Of a stretch of DNA of 43,279 nt, positions 24,001 to 32,419 are shown piece by piece. The DNA lies in the IMG/VR virus record IMGVR_UViG_3300015076_000005, positions 1 through 43,279 of that record; one strand, 5' to 3'. Within the stretch, counting starts at the first letter, position 1; each line of letters opens with the position of its first letter. The notes beneath the pieces were generated by a model. The model saw only the letters and a list, made by a program, of their open reading frames with translations. It did not search any database and was not told where the DNA came from. The position numbers and the translations under genes are program-made. This DNA is from a virus.

Positions 24001-24113
24001 TGAAGAAAATGAAGGTTCCCATGCACCCCATGCATAAGCGCATGGCTGATGCCATGGGGGTCAAGGCTGACGCTTTTCACAAAGGGAAGATCGTCAAGAA
24101 GAAGGGTCGCTGA
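24000..24113 (+). CDS. Met/Lys-rich microprotein (37 aa)
   Basis: The ATG 24000 overlaps the previous stop, and its own stop overlaps the next ATG (TGATG at 24111). It is rich in Met, Lys and His (KKMKVPMHPMHKRMADAMG) with a KKKGR tail. The net charge is strongly positive. Double coupling in the operon supports reality despite its size. Function unknown. Confidence 0.5.
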   Translation: MKKMKVPMHPMHKRMADAMGVKADAFHKGKIVKKKGR

Positions 24114-24304
24114 TGCAGTTCACCAACTTCGGGCCCACCCCGGTCGAGAAGAAGAAGGCCGCTATCGAGTACGACCCGACTGGTGGTGGCAAGCAGAACA
24201 TCCGTGGCGAGGGTGGTACGCCTCCTGAGGGCAACCGCAGGCGCTATGGTTCAAACAGGATCGGGTCCTTTGGATCCGTGACCCGCAAGAAGCGGAAGGG
24301 CTAA
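24113..24304 (+). CDS. Basic-tailed small protein (63 aa)
   Basis: The ATG 24113 is coupled to the previous gene. The sequence is Gly/Pro/Lys-rich without obvious secondary structure except at the start (MQFTNFGPTPVEKKKAA) and ends SVTRKKRKG, the same kind of tail as its neighbours. It is probably a virion-associated or DNA-binding accessory. No family recognised. Confidence 0.55.
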   Translation: MQFTNFGPTPVEKKKAAIEYDPTGGGKQNIRGEGGTPPEGNRRRYGSNRIGSFGSVTRKKRKG

Positions 24305-24398
24305 GACAAATACATTGCAGCTGGGCAAGGGTCCATCGGTATGGTCCTCGGATCCCCGGGTCGATCTCCTCTTCCAGCTGTAGAAGGAGGTGAGTGGA

Positions 24399-24434
24399 AT
24401 GGTGGCACGCCGCCGGCGCAAGAAAGGCCGCTAG
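24399..24434 (+). CDS. 11-residue arginine/lysine-rich mini-ORF
   Basis: The ORF reads MVARRRRKKGR and follows a near-perfect ribosome-binding site (gaaggaggtgag) at ideal spacing. A strong terminator begins 11 bases after its stop. It may encode a tiny basic peptide continuing the neighbouring series, or act as a leader peptide controlling the terminator. Only the start signal supports it. Confidence 0.4.
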   Translation: MVARRRRKKGR

Positions 24435-24444
24435 GCCCGACACG

Positions 24445-24480
24445 GGGGCTGGGTTAGACCAGCCCCTTCCCTTTTCCCTT
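24445..24480 (+). terminator. Rho-independent terminator
   Basis: GGGGCTGG at 24445-24452 and CCAGCCCC at 24459-24466 form a perfect 8-bp stem with a six-base loop (GTTAGA), followed by a T-rich tail (ttcccttttccctt). It separates the capsid/small-protein group from the connector/tail group. Confidence 0.8.
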
Positions 24481-24491
24481 ATGGTGAACAG

Positions 24492-24638
24492 ATGCCACAG
24501 ATGACCGAGACTCCCAGCCAGGTGACCCGGGTGATCCCCTCTCCTCAGATGAAGGAGCAGGCTGTCCCGGTGTCGCGGGTTGTGGTGAGTCCCCAGTTGA
24601 CCCAGAAGCCCCAGCCGGTCACTAAGGTCACCCGCTGA
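24492..24638 (+). CDS. Pro/Val/Gln-rich microprotein (48 aa)
   Basis: The start is ATG 24492, and the stop overlaps the next ATG (TGATG at 24636). The sequence has an imperfect repeat of the type TxxVTRVIPSPQ / VSRVVVSPQLTQKPQPVTKVTR. It is probably an extended, disordered chain. No ribosome-binding site is obvious. Coupling to the connector-like gene supports it. Function unknown. Confidence 0.5.
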   Translation: MPQMTETPSQVTRVIPSPQMKEQAVPVSRVVVSPQLTQKPQPVTKVTR

Positions 24639-25600
24639 TGCCCGCGACCATCCCCGGTGCCGTTCTCGGGCAGGAATCAGGCAGCCCTGACTCGACGTGG
24701 ATCACTGATGTTCGTGACGCGCTGCGTGATTACCCGCAGTGGTACACCGAGACTCGTGCCACGGACGGGACCAACGGTGTGATCGGTTCCAGCGGGGTTC
24801 CCTTCACCACGGTCCACAAGCCGATCTACGACGGTGGCTCGATCCCGCCGATCGTGAGCGTGGCTGGGGTTCCCTTTGCCGTCGACGTGAACAATCCCCC
24901 GGCGGCTGGCAAGGTGTTCCTGAACTACAACCAGGGCGAGATCATCTTCGCCACTCCCCCGGCCGCACCGGGTCCGCTTCAGATCACCTTCCAGGCGGTC
25001 CACTTCTCCGACCAGCAGATCCTCACCGCGCTCTACGCCGGTCTGCGTCAGATGTTTCCCAAGGTGGGTCGGACCTACATCGACACCAGCATCGGGATCC
25101 GCATCAACCAGTGGGACTACCGTCTGCCGTTGCTCTTCTCCGATCCTCGCACCAAGATCCTCAAGCTGGAGATCGTGGAGGTGAACAACAACGTCACCCC
25201 GTTCGTCGAGGTCTACGCCTGGAAGCGGACCGGTCCCGACATGATCACCATTCCGCGCGCACAGAGCTGGTCACCAACGGCGCAGATGAGGATCACCTAC
25301 TGGGGGCCGTACCTCAAGCTGGCTGACCTCGAGCCCCAGCTGTACCACCTCCCGGTCTGGTATGCGACGTCGGTCCTGTTGATCAAGCAGCAGGCCACGC
25401 TCACCAGGGAGGATTTGGCGAACGTGGTTGCCAATGAGACTACTGCGAAGGCCGATCCTCTGTTGATGATGAAGACGGCGAGCGATCTCGAGCGTCGGTT
25501 CAAGGAGGCGCTGGACGAATTGAAGCGGTCCATGGGCCCGCAGGCTTCGATCCGTATTGTGCCCAGCCGTGCTCTCAACGATTTCGGATACCGAAGCTAG
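24638..25600 (+). CDS. Head-tail connector/adaptor-like protein (320 aa)
   Basis: The start is ATG 24638. An N-terminal helix (DSTWITDVRDALRDYPQWY) is followed by a beta-rich domain (KVFLNYNQGEIIFATPPA) and a helical segment (DQQILTALYAGLRQMFPKVG). It ends in a helix containing ASDLERRFKEALDELKR. Short beta domains combined with helices of this order are common in neck/adaptor proteins that extend the portal. The call rests on position and fold pattern only. Confidence 0.45.
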   Translation: MPATIPGAVLGQESGSPDSTWITDVRDALRDYPQWYTETRATDGTNGVIGSSGVPFTTVHKPIYDGGSIPPIVSVAGVPFAVDVNNPPAAGKVFLNYNQGEIIFATPPAAPGPLQITFQAVHFSDQQILTALYAGLRQMFPKVGRTYIDTSIGIRINQWDYRLPLLFSDPRTKILKLEIVEVNNNVTPFVEVYAWKRTGPDMITIPRAQSWSPTAQMRITYWGPYLKLADLEPQLYHLPVWYATSVLLIKQQATLTREDLANVVANETTAKADPLLMMKTASDLERRFKEALDELKRSMGPQASIRIVPSRALNDFGYRS

Positions 25601-25616
25601 TGCTTCCGCGGTCGAG

Positions 25617-26666
25617 ATGTTCGCCTCGACCGACAAGACAGTCGGCCAGGATGATGCTCGAATGCGCCTTGCTGTCCTACTCCGTCGGCAAACCATGGTC
25701 GCGGCTGGCGAGCTATCACAGTCCAGTGGTGCGCTCATCGCCGGTCAGACGGGCACCGGTAAGACCAGCACGGTGCGAGCAATGGCCTCGCACTGCGGCC
25801 TCCCCTTCGCTGAGGTAAACGCCACCCAGTACACCGACAAGGGGTACGTCGGGATGGACATGAGCCAGATGTTCCTGCCTCTGATCGCCAGTGCGATCAC
25901 GCGCAAGAAGGATGTGCTTACGGCAACCTACGGGTCAGGATGGGAATCGGCTCTTCGGGACGCCAACCCTGCGTCGATCCTCCAGGTTGACTCGAGGATC
26001 CTTGACCCGGCGATCGAGGAAGCTGAAACCGGGGTGGTGCTCCTCGATGAGGTTGATAAATGGATGCAGGCTGGAAGCGATCCGATCGGTCGAAATGTTG
26101 GCCGGAAGCTCCAGGCCGAGCTCTTGAAAATGATCGAAGGTGGGGAGGTCTACGTCACGGATAGCGAGGATGAGATAGGAATGGCCTTTGATACCACGCG
26201 GGTCCTGATCATCTGTGCCGGCGCTTTCATCGGCCTCCACAAGCATGTATCCAAACGTCTGGGTAAGTCCATTGGACTGAATGTGGATCTCTCCGAGATG
26301 ATCCAGCCCGAGGACTTCATATCCTTTGGTTTTCTGCCAGAACTTGCGGGGCGCCTGACCACTCATATCGTCTTCAAACCCCTCACTGCTGTCGGCATGG
26401 TAGAGATTCTGAGGCAAGAGGATGGGGTGGTATCGGAATACGTGCAGCGGTTCGCGCAGGAGGGGGTGGAGCTGGTGATCACCGAGGAGGGGCTGCTGAC
26501 GGTCGCTCACAACGCCCTGAGCCGTCAGGTGGGCGCGCGCGGGCTGGCGCAGGCCCTGGACCGGACCTTCGGCAAGGCACTCTACGAGGCGGCTGTGAAG
26601 GGCAGGGGGAAGGTCATACTCGACGTGAGCGGCGCACAGCGCGAGGAGGTTCACGTCATTGGCTAG
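25617..26666 (+). CDS. ClpX-like AAA+ unfoldase (349 aa)
   Basis: ClpX family features are in order: Walker A GQTGTGKT (43-50), pore loop GYVG (76-79), Walker B VVLLDEVD (140-147), KLQAELLKMIEGG matching ClpX's LLKMIEGT region, sensor 1 IICAGAF, arginine finger GR (245-246) and sensor 2 VGARGL. ClpX unfolds proteins with ATP and feeds them to ClpP. The N-terminal C4 zinc domain is absent, and the ClpP-contact (IGF) loop is shortened to about SIGLN. Start ATG 25617 is used; TTG 25557 is possible. It sits between connector-like and tail hub-like genes, suggesting virion-protein remodelling or capture of host ClpP. Base composition is slightly lower in GC than in its neighbours. Confidence 0.85.
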   Translation: MFASTDKTVGQDDARMRLAVLLRRQTMVAAGELSQSSGALIAGQTGTGKTSTVRAMASHCGLPFAEVNATQYTDKGYVGMDMSQMFLPLIASAITRKKDVLTATYGSGWESALRDANPASILQVDSRILDPAIEEAETGVVLLDEVDKWMQAGSDPIGRNVGRKLQAELLKMIEGGEVYVTDSEDEIGMAFDTTRVLIICAGAFIGLHKHVSKRLGKSIGLNVDLSEMIQPEDFISFGFLPELAGRLTTHIVFKPLTAVGMVEILRQEDGVVSEYVQRFAQEGVELVITEEGLLTVAHNALSRQVGARGLAQALDRTFGKALYEAAVKGRGKVILDVSGAQREEVHVIG

Positions 26667-28539
26667 CATCCAGCAGGGCGAGGTCGGCACCACCTACCAC
26701 GTCGGGATCGGCACCACGGATGGTGCGGGTGTCCTGACGGCGCACGGGTACATGCTCAAGGCGGGCACCTCGCTGGTGAGGAAGTCTGACCTGCAGGCCC
26801 GGTCAACCTTGATCTCCTCAAGTCCCAACCTGTCGGACCGCGACCTGGTGAAGAACCCGAGGATCACGGTTGGTAACTTTGCCGGGGGCGGGCTGCAGCA
26901 GGTATTCATCGACCCCAAGAAGTACTGGGACTCCGACATGGAGATTCGCACCCCGGGATCCCTGACGGCGCGGCCACGGTGGTATCGGAAGCAGGAGGCG
27001 GCGGGGATCGTCCGCGGTACTGGCAATCCGCAGGCGGTGATCTTCAGTGGTGATGTCTGGGCGACGTTCAATGAGACCAATGGGGCGGTTTACAACTCGA
27101 CTGCTTCATCAACGGTGGCAGCGGGGCCAGTGACCCAACTGGACTCCGATGGAGTGGTGCTGTTCGCTGTGATTGGGGCCAGCATCTACTTCTACAACGG
27201 GGTAGTCTGGAGTCTGCTGTTCACCGCGGTGGGAACGATCGACGCGATGTGGGCGATCAATCTTGGCACGGCGGGTCGGTTCATCTACTTCACGATTGGG
27301 CTGATCCTCTACCGCTACGACATCGTGGCTCAGGTGGGAACTGGGGACCTCGTTCCCACGGGGACGATGAACACCACCATCGTCGACGTGGTGCCCTACG
27401 GTGGCGCGGTGGCGATCATCCTCAACTCGCTGTCGATGGGCACATCGGTCTGGTATCACGATGGCCTGAACATGCAGCTGGTGCTGCGGCTCAGCGGCTA
27501 CCGGTCGGCGGGGATGACCAACTGCCTCGGCAACCTGTGGATCGCGGCCAACCCGATCGGTAACAATGACTCCCCGATCCTCGCCCAAATCGGAAACGGG
27601 CAGTTCGACATCGTGGCCCAGCTGGGTTTACCGGGAGTCGGCAACTGCATCGCGGGAGCGCCCTGCGCCTCGAGCGAGTTCGTGAGCTTCGCGATCACCG
27701 CCCCTACTATCAACGGTGTGTCGCCGGCGGGCTACATCGCGGTCTACGATGCCCTGACCCAGGCGTACAGCCACCTCGGCAACTATGACGGGGGGGACAT
27801 GCCGGGTACCACGCCACGTTCCCTCTGCTACATGGGACGGTCGATGTTCTCGCCGCAGCTACTGGCCGGGAACGCGGTGATGCAGTACCAGGGCAACCAG
27901 GCGGTGATGAGTCCCAACGGGGGATTTCAGGCCACCAGCCAGATGGTGTCCTCGAAGATCGATTTCAACACCCCGGGGATTGGCAAGATGTTTCGAAGGA
28001 TCATGGTCCACCACGCGCCGCTGAGGACCGGTGAGGCAATCCAAATCAAGGCGTACATTGACCAGGATCCGATGACCTACCCGGCCAGTTCGACCGCGAC
28101 GTCGGCGGTCAATGGCACGGCGGGTTCCACGGTCACGGTGCTGGTCTTTCCCAAGCACACCACCGGGTTCTCGATGTACTTCTCGCTGATCGTGACGGCC
28201 ACCGCGACCACCACCCCATGTGTCTTCTATGTCGCTACCGAGGTGACCGTGCCATGGACCTTTGAGATGACGCTGGACTGCTCGACCAAGCGCCGCACGT
28301 TGGAGGGGCAGGAGGATCCGCAGGGACTTCTGGGGCAGGACCTGTTCTACTTCCTGAAGGATGCGTGGGAGGAGGCTTACCCGATCACCTACTGGGATGC
28401 GGATGGCAGTGCGTACATCGTGGAGATGCAGGAGATGACCACCGACTCCCAGTCACCGATGGCCGGCAAGTCGAACCCCACCCGGGCGCAGGATTACGAG
28501 AGCTACGTCACTCTGATCCTTGCCGAGAGCGTGGTCTGA
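26659..28539 (+). CDS. Large tail hub/nozzle-like protein (626 aa)
   Basis: The TTG start at 26659 overlaps the ClpX-like gene by eight bases and is preceded by gaggagg. The protein is beta-rich throughout (repeated Gly/Ser/Thr strands, e.g. VVLFAVIGASIYFYNGVVW and IVDVVPYGGAVAII), suggesting a beta-propeller. Its size and position after the connector resemble the tubular nozzle protein of short-tailed phages, but I see no diagnostic motif. Confidence 0.45.
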   Translation: MASIQQGEVGTTYHVGIGTTDGAGVLTAHGYMLKAGTSLVRKSDLQARSTLISSSPNLSDRDLVKNPRITVGNFAGGGLQQVFIDPKKYWDSDMEIRTPGSLTARPRWYRKQEAAGIVRGTGNPQAVIFSGDVWATFNETNGAVYNSTASSTVAAGPVTQLDSDGVVLFAVIGASIYFYNGVVWSLLFTAVGTIDAMWAINLGTAGRFIYFTIGLILYRYDIVAQVGTGDLVPTGTMNTTIVDVVPYGGAVAIILNSLSMGTSVWYHDGLNMQLVLRLSGYRSAGMTNCLGNLWIAANPIGNNDSPILAQIGNGQFDIVAQLGLPGVGNCIAGAPCASSEFVSFAITAPTINGVSPAGYIAVYDALTQAYSHLGNYDGGDMPGTTPRSLCYMGRSMFSPQLLAGNAVMQYQGNQAVMSPNGGFQATSQMVSSKIDFNTPGIGKMFRRIMVHHAPLRTGEAIQIKAYIDQDPMTYPASSTATSAVNGTAGSTVTVLVFPKHTTGFSMYFSLIVTATATTTPCVFYVATEVTVPWTFEMTLDCSTKRRTLEGQEDPQGLLGQDLFYFLKDAWEEAYPITYWDADGSAYIVEMQEMTTDSQSPMAGKSNPTRAQDYESYVTLILAESVV

Positions 28540-29399
28540 TGCCGATCAATGTGACGGAGCGGGGGGTCATGCCCCCCGACCAGACCGGCAGTCAGCTTGG
28601 ACAGGGCACGGCCACCGCGCCGGCGTTGATCACTGAGTCCGCGGGCTTCCAGCTGGTCGATTCAACGAACCCTTACATCCTTCGCTTCTCGATCCCGCTG
28701 TCGTTGGTTCTGATCCGGCGCGCACGGCTGTCGTTCTCGTTGTCGGTGGGGGTTTACCCGGCGATCTCAGGATCTGTCGCTGGTGGCAACACTTCGGCCG
28801 AGAGCGCCAACCATAATCACGGGCTCAGTGGAAACACCGCAACAGAAGCTGGCGACCACAGTCACGGCACCCCGAATCACCAGCACGCCACCTTCGTCAC
28901 GGACGCGACCTCCAACGCGATCCTGGGGATGTACGGCCCGGTCGCCCGGGATGGTAATAGCACCTACTTCGGCATCATGCCGAACGGCAACGGCAGCACG
29001 ACGTACAGGACCGACAACTCGGGTGGTGGGACGAGTGGCGGTAAGAGCGCGGCTCATGCTCACGGCCAAGTTGGCAACACAGGCACTGAGAGCGTTGCTC
29101 ACGTCCACAGCATCGTCAGTGGCGGGGTTGCTTTCGGCGCTCCAACGTCGCTGGGGAGAACTCCCTCGCTTGCCAGTGCGGCTCACATCTATCTGGCGAC
29201 AAATGGAGGGCCAGCGGTGGAGATCAAGCCGATCAGCACCCAGGTCCAGCCGCCGTACAGCGCGGTCACCTATGCCGACCTCGACTTCAGTTCATACTTC
29301 GTAAAGATCCCAGCTACCTACGAGTTGACGATCTCGAGTGCGACTCTTGGAGGAATCATGGCCCAGATGCAATTGACCGGGGAGCTCAACGTCTCCTGA
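28539..29399 (+). CDS. Tail fibre/collar-like protein with HxH metal motifs (286 aa)
   Basis: The ATG 28539 overlaps the previous stop (TGATG). Five HxH motifs occur: His92/94 (NHNHG), 107/109 (DHSHG), 114/116 (NHQHA), 173/175 (AHAHG) and 188/190 (AHVHS), in a Gly/Ser/Asn-rich region. In T4 gp37 and gp12-type fibres such pairs from three chains hold metal ions along the fibre axis, so a trimeric, metal-stabilised receptor-binding tip is likely. The C-terminal 80 residues are beta-rich. Confidence 0.7.
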   Translation: MPINVTERGVMPPDQTGSQLGQGTATAPALITESAGFQLVDSTNPYILRFSIPLSLVLIRRARLSFSLSVGVYPAISGSVAGGNTSAESANHNHGLSGNTATEAGDHSHGTPNHQHATFVTDATSNAILGMYGPVARDGNSTYFGIMPNGNGSTTYRTDNSGGGTSGGKSAAHAHGQVGNTGTESVAHVHSIVSGGVAFGAPTSLGRTPSLASAAHIYLATNGGPAVEIKPISTQVQPPYSAVTYADLDFSSYFVKIPATYELTISSATLGGIMAQMQLTGELNVS

Positions 29400-29641
29400 T
29401 GCCGCAGGACTTTCATCCCACTTCCAAGCTCAGGATGGTCCAGGTGCAGCTGCAGTGCCATCCTGATGGGACGCTGCGCGACCTCGCGGCTCTCTACGTT
29501 GTGGTGCTGCCGTCAGGTGCGGAATTGCAGCTCAACAAGGTCTGGAATGATCGGTCAGCGCGCGCCCAGGAGATTGCGGCTGAGCTTCTCGACCTGGCAA
29601 TGACGGAGTATCAGCAGCTCGAGGGATTGACCGGTGAGTAG
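29399..29641 (+). CDS. Hypothetical protein (80 aa)
   Basis: The ATG 29399 overlaps the previous stop. Beta strands (RMVQVQLQCHPDG; DLAALYVVVLPSGAELQL) are followed by a helix (RAQEIAAELLDLAMTEYQQL). Small alpha/beta protein between two fibre genes, possibly a fibre assembly or attachment factor. No family recognised. Confidence 0.6.
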   Translation: MPQDFHPTSKLRMVQVQLQCHPDGTLRDLAALYVVVLPSGAELQLNKVWNDRSARAQEIAAELLDLAMTEYQQLEGLTGE

Positions 29642-30824
29642 CTCACCGCAGGTGATTCCGCTGATCAAGGTCTGGGATTACGAGTACGGGCTGGATGGCA
29701 AGCCTCTGATCTACGAGGACATTCGGATTCAATCTCAACCGAGCAACCTGATCCTGGTCAACCCGCCAGTGGATCTCGCGCCGGTGTTGCAGGACGTCAA
29801 GACCGATGGCAACGGTTACTGGTCGGTATTGCTGCCCTCCAACGCCAATGCCCTGCCGGCGAACTCCTCGTACACCCGGTCGAACAAGTACAACACCAAG
29901 CGGTTCCAGATCACCGGAACGGCGGGGCCATATCAGTGCCGGGACCTGATGGTCGATGTCCCGGTCAACCTGCCGGTGGCGACCACGGTTCTCAATGGAC
30001 CGCTGACCGTGCCGGGTCTGCTGACTGCCCAGGCCGGGTTGTCGGTGGTCGGACCAGTGACGCTTCCGGCCGGGTCGATCCCCGACGCTGACATGGTGAC
30101 GCCGCCATCGCATCCGCCGTTCACCGAGAATCAGATCACCGGGCTTCAGGGCGATCTCACGACCCTGACGAATAACGTGGCCCTGCGCGCTCCTATCGCC
30201 TCACCCACTTTCACTGGAATCACCACGGCCCCTGAGTTCTCGGCCAGTGGTCTTACGGGGGCTACGGCGGGAACCCGGTATGTTGGCGCGACGAACGGCG
30301 GGCCACCTACTACCGGGACCTACGCCGTGGGCGACACGGTGGTCGACCGGCTTTACGGCCTGTTTTGGGTATGCACGGGAGCGGGCCCACCCGGAACGTG
30401 GATGCCAGTGGGAACCGGCAACCTCAAGGCCCGGATGCACCGTGTGGCGGCCCTGTCGATTACGGCTGGCTCCTTTGGAGTGATCCCCTTCGATACCGTC
30501 ACCTACGACCCGCACGGCAACATGACGACCGGCGCCGGCGCCAAGTACACCTGTCTGCTCGCCGGGAAATACCTGGTCACCGGTCGCGCCGAAATTACCA
30601 ACGCCGCCGATCGCGGCATCACCTCGATCTTCAAGAACGGCGTGGAGTATGCGCGAGGATCAGACAACCTCAACTCGACCACCAGCCAGGGCCCAGTCGG
30701 GGACGTGGTCGACTGCGCCGCCGGGGACACGCTGGACCTCCGCATCTTCGCCACCACCGGCCCCGCCACTGGCGACAACGGGGCAGCCCTGATGTTCATG
30801 TCGGTTGCGTATCAGGGCGCCTAG
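29634..30824 (+). CDS. Tail fibre with C-terminal C1q/TNF-like domain (396 aa)
   Basis: The GTG 29634 overlaps the previous gene by eight bases. Residues 1-140 are a beta-rich attachment domain. A fibre-like stretch follows (LTGATAGTRYVGATNGGPPT and neighbours). From about residue 265 a jelly-roll of C1q/TNF type appears: SFGVIPFDTVTYDPHGNMTT, KYTCLLAGKYLVTGRAEI, ITSIFKNGVEYARG and a terminal LMFMSVAYQG. C1q-like tips bind host surfaces as trimers. It is a second receptor-binding candidate beside the HxH fibre. Confidence 0.7.
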   Translation: MSSSPQVIPLIKVWDYEYGLDGKPLIYEDIRIQSQPSNLILVNPPVDLAPVLQDVKTDGNGYWSVLLPSNANALPANSSYTRSNKYNTKRFQITGTAGPYQCRDLMVDVPVNLPVATTVLNGPLTVPGLLTAQAGLSVVGPVTLPAGSIPDADMVTPPSHPPFTENQITGLQGDLTTLTNNVALRAPIASPTFTGITTAPEFSASGLTGATAGTRYVGATNGGPPTTGTYAVGDTVVDRLYGLFWVCTGAGPPGTWMPVGTGNLKARMHRVAALSITAGSFGVIPFDTVTYDPHGNMTTGAGAKYTCLLAGKYLVTGRAEITNAADRGITSIFKNGVEYARGSDNLNSTTSQGPVGDVVDCAAGDTLDLRIFATTGPATGDNGAALMFMSVAYQGA

Positions 30825-30829
30825 GACGT

Positions 30830-31174
30830 TTGGCGACCTATATATACCTCGCGACCGACCTCCGCTCCGGTGCGGTCCTGGCCGAGCTGCCCCTGACCAA
30901 CGTGAGCCTGGTACGCCAGCTCAACGGGGCGGGGACGTTCAAGGCGCAATTGCCGCTCGGCGACCCCAACGTGGCGAAGATAGACCCGATCGGTTCGACC
31001 CAGCCCAACCGCACCGCGGTGTGGGTTGACCGGGACGGGGCCCTGATGGGAGCGGGGATCATCTGGACTCGCAAGTTCACCTCGGACGGGGGGGCTCTAG
31101 ACCTCGGCGGCGCCCTGAACACAGCATCTAGCGAGGGGGACCCGTCCTGCGCTTTGCAGTGGGCGGCGAACTGA
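30830..31174 (+). pseudogene. Truncated Gp37-like tail protein fragment (114 aa)
   Basis: The TTG at 30830 begins ATYIYLATDLRSGAVLAELP, followed by VSLVRQLNGAGTFKAQLPLG and MGAGIIWTRKF. This is the start of the siphovirus Gp37-like minor tail protein family as I know it, but the frame ends at 31174 where relatives continue for several hundred residues. No ribosome-binding site precedes it. I call it a remnant, though a functional short form cannot be excluded. Confidence 0.5.
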
Positions 31175-31220
31175 TGCGCGAGCTTTACGACAGCACCAAC
31201 CCCTACAACAGGAGTGTGAA

Positions 31221-32192
31221 ATGAACAGCTATCGTGCACCCAATGCCCAGTGGCTCGGGAGCCCCTGTTATACCCCGAACCGATCGGGTCACGAGATGGC
31301 GGTTCAGCCCAGCTACGTCATCATCCACACCATGGTCGGAACGGTAGCGAGTGCCAATGGGCGGTTCCAGCAGGCCAATCAGCAGGCATCGGCGCACTAC
31401 GGTGTGGCTCTCGATGGTCACATCGTGCAGTGGGTCGACGAGCGGGATGCGGCATGGCACGCCGGCAACTACGGGATCAACCTCGACAGCATCGGCATCG
31501 AGCACGAGGACAATGGCGACTACAACGGACCGCGGACCGATGCTCTCTACGGTGCCTCTGCCGCCCTGGTCCGAAGCATCTGCCAGCGATACAACATCCC
31601 CATCGACAGGGCCCATATCCGGCCCCACAAGGAGGTCAGCGATGCTCCGACTGCCTGCCCCGACGCTCTCGATATCAACCGGATCATCCGTGAGGCGGTC
31701 ACACCCGGCACCGTTCCCACGCCGCCACCCGCACCGCCCGTGGTAGGCCCGACGACAGACTCGGTTCACCCGACATCCCCCGTGGCGGGTACTGTGTGGC
31801 GTCCAGCTCGCTATCTCGACTGGACCACGCTGGCGCCGCAGGACGCTGTGCCCGCCGGCACCGCGGTCCAGTGGTCAGAGGCCAAGCTGGTCAACGGCAA
31901 GTGGTACGACCGGATCTCCTTTCCTCCCGGCCCGGTGGACTGGGCACTGGATGACGCTGACGTCGACACTGGAGGGTTCACTCCAGATCACTTTCGTCCA
32001 GCGCCTCCCGTGGTGGTACCGCCGGTCGTCGTACCGCCGGTGGTGACACCTCCCGTGGTCACTCCCCCGGTGACCCCACCCGTGGAGCCACCTGAGCCTG
32101 TCGAGCCCGCAGAAGGGCTCTCAGACGCTGACCGGCTCCTGTTGGGCCAGGTCAGGGATGCCGTCAATGGGCTACTCGCCCACCTCAAATAA
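31221..32192 (+). CDS. Endolysin, N-acetylmuramoyl-L-alanine amidase (323 aa)
   Basis: The start is ATG 31221 with acaggagtg. Residues 28-160 are an Amidase_2/PGRP domain: His36 (VIIHTMVG), His136 and Cys146 (RPHKEVSDAPTACPD) are the expected zinc ligands of a T7-lysozyme-like amidase. It cuts the bond between MurNAc and the peptide in peptidoglycan. Next is a domain (about 170-250, YLDWTTLAPQDAVPAGTA) of unknown type, then a Pro/Val repeat linker (about 258-290) and a short helical C-terminus that may bind the wall. Two holin candidates follow. Confidence 0.9.
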   Translation: MNSYRAPNAQWLGSPCYTPNRSGHEMAVQPSYVIIHTMVGTVASANGRFQQANQQASAHYGVALDGHIVQWVDERDAAWHAGNYGINLDSIGIEHEDNGDYNGPRTDALYGASAALVRSICQRYNIPIDRAHIRPHKEVSDAPTACPDALDINRIIREAVTPGTVPTPPPAPPVVGPTTDSVHPTSPVAGTVWRPARYLDWTTLAPQDAVPAGTAVQWSEAKLVNGKWYDRISFPPGPVDWALDDADVDTGGFTPDHFRPAPPVVVPPVVVPPVVTPPVVTPPVTPPVEPPEPVEPAEGLSDADRLLLGQVRDAVNGLLAHLK

Positions 32193-32200
32193 GGAGTGAC

Positions 32201-32419
32201 ATGATCACGCGCATCGTTTTGGCCCTCGTCGTGGCCGTTGTAGTCGGCCTCGTTCTGGTGGCCCTACTGGGTCCGATTCTCGTCGGCCTTGCCGTACCGA
32301 TCGCGGTTACGGTAGGCGGCTTCTTCGTCCATTACGGCTGGGTGATCGGTGTCCTTGCCGGGCTATGGTTCTACTTCTCGGGTGCGACGTTTGCGGGATT
32401 CGGTGGACCGCGGGCCTGA
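32201..32419 (+). CDS. Holin candidate 1 (72 aa)
   Basis: The start is ATG 32201, preceded by taaggagtgac. Nearly the whole protein is hydrophobic: spans at about residues 4-25, 26-45 and 48-66, with a short polar end (GGPRA). Position straight after the endolysin and small size fit a holin that permits lysis at the set time. It is coupled to the next gene by TGATG. Confidence 0.65.
   Translation: MITRIVLALVVAVVVGLVLVALLGPILVGLAVPIAVTVGGFFVHYGWVIGVLAGLWFYFSGATFAGFGGPRA

Noticed and set aside
30365-31174. 269-aa plus-strand frame as one protein
   Set aside because: Its first half is out of frame with the C1q-tipped fibre gene and Arg/His-rich; only the part after 30830 shows tail-protein features.
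31173-31223. 16-codon ORF (MRELYDSTNPYNRSVK) before the endolysin
   Set aside because: Although coupled on both sides by overlapping start/stop codons, it has no ribosome-binding site of its own and could be chance; left out of the features.
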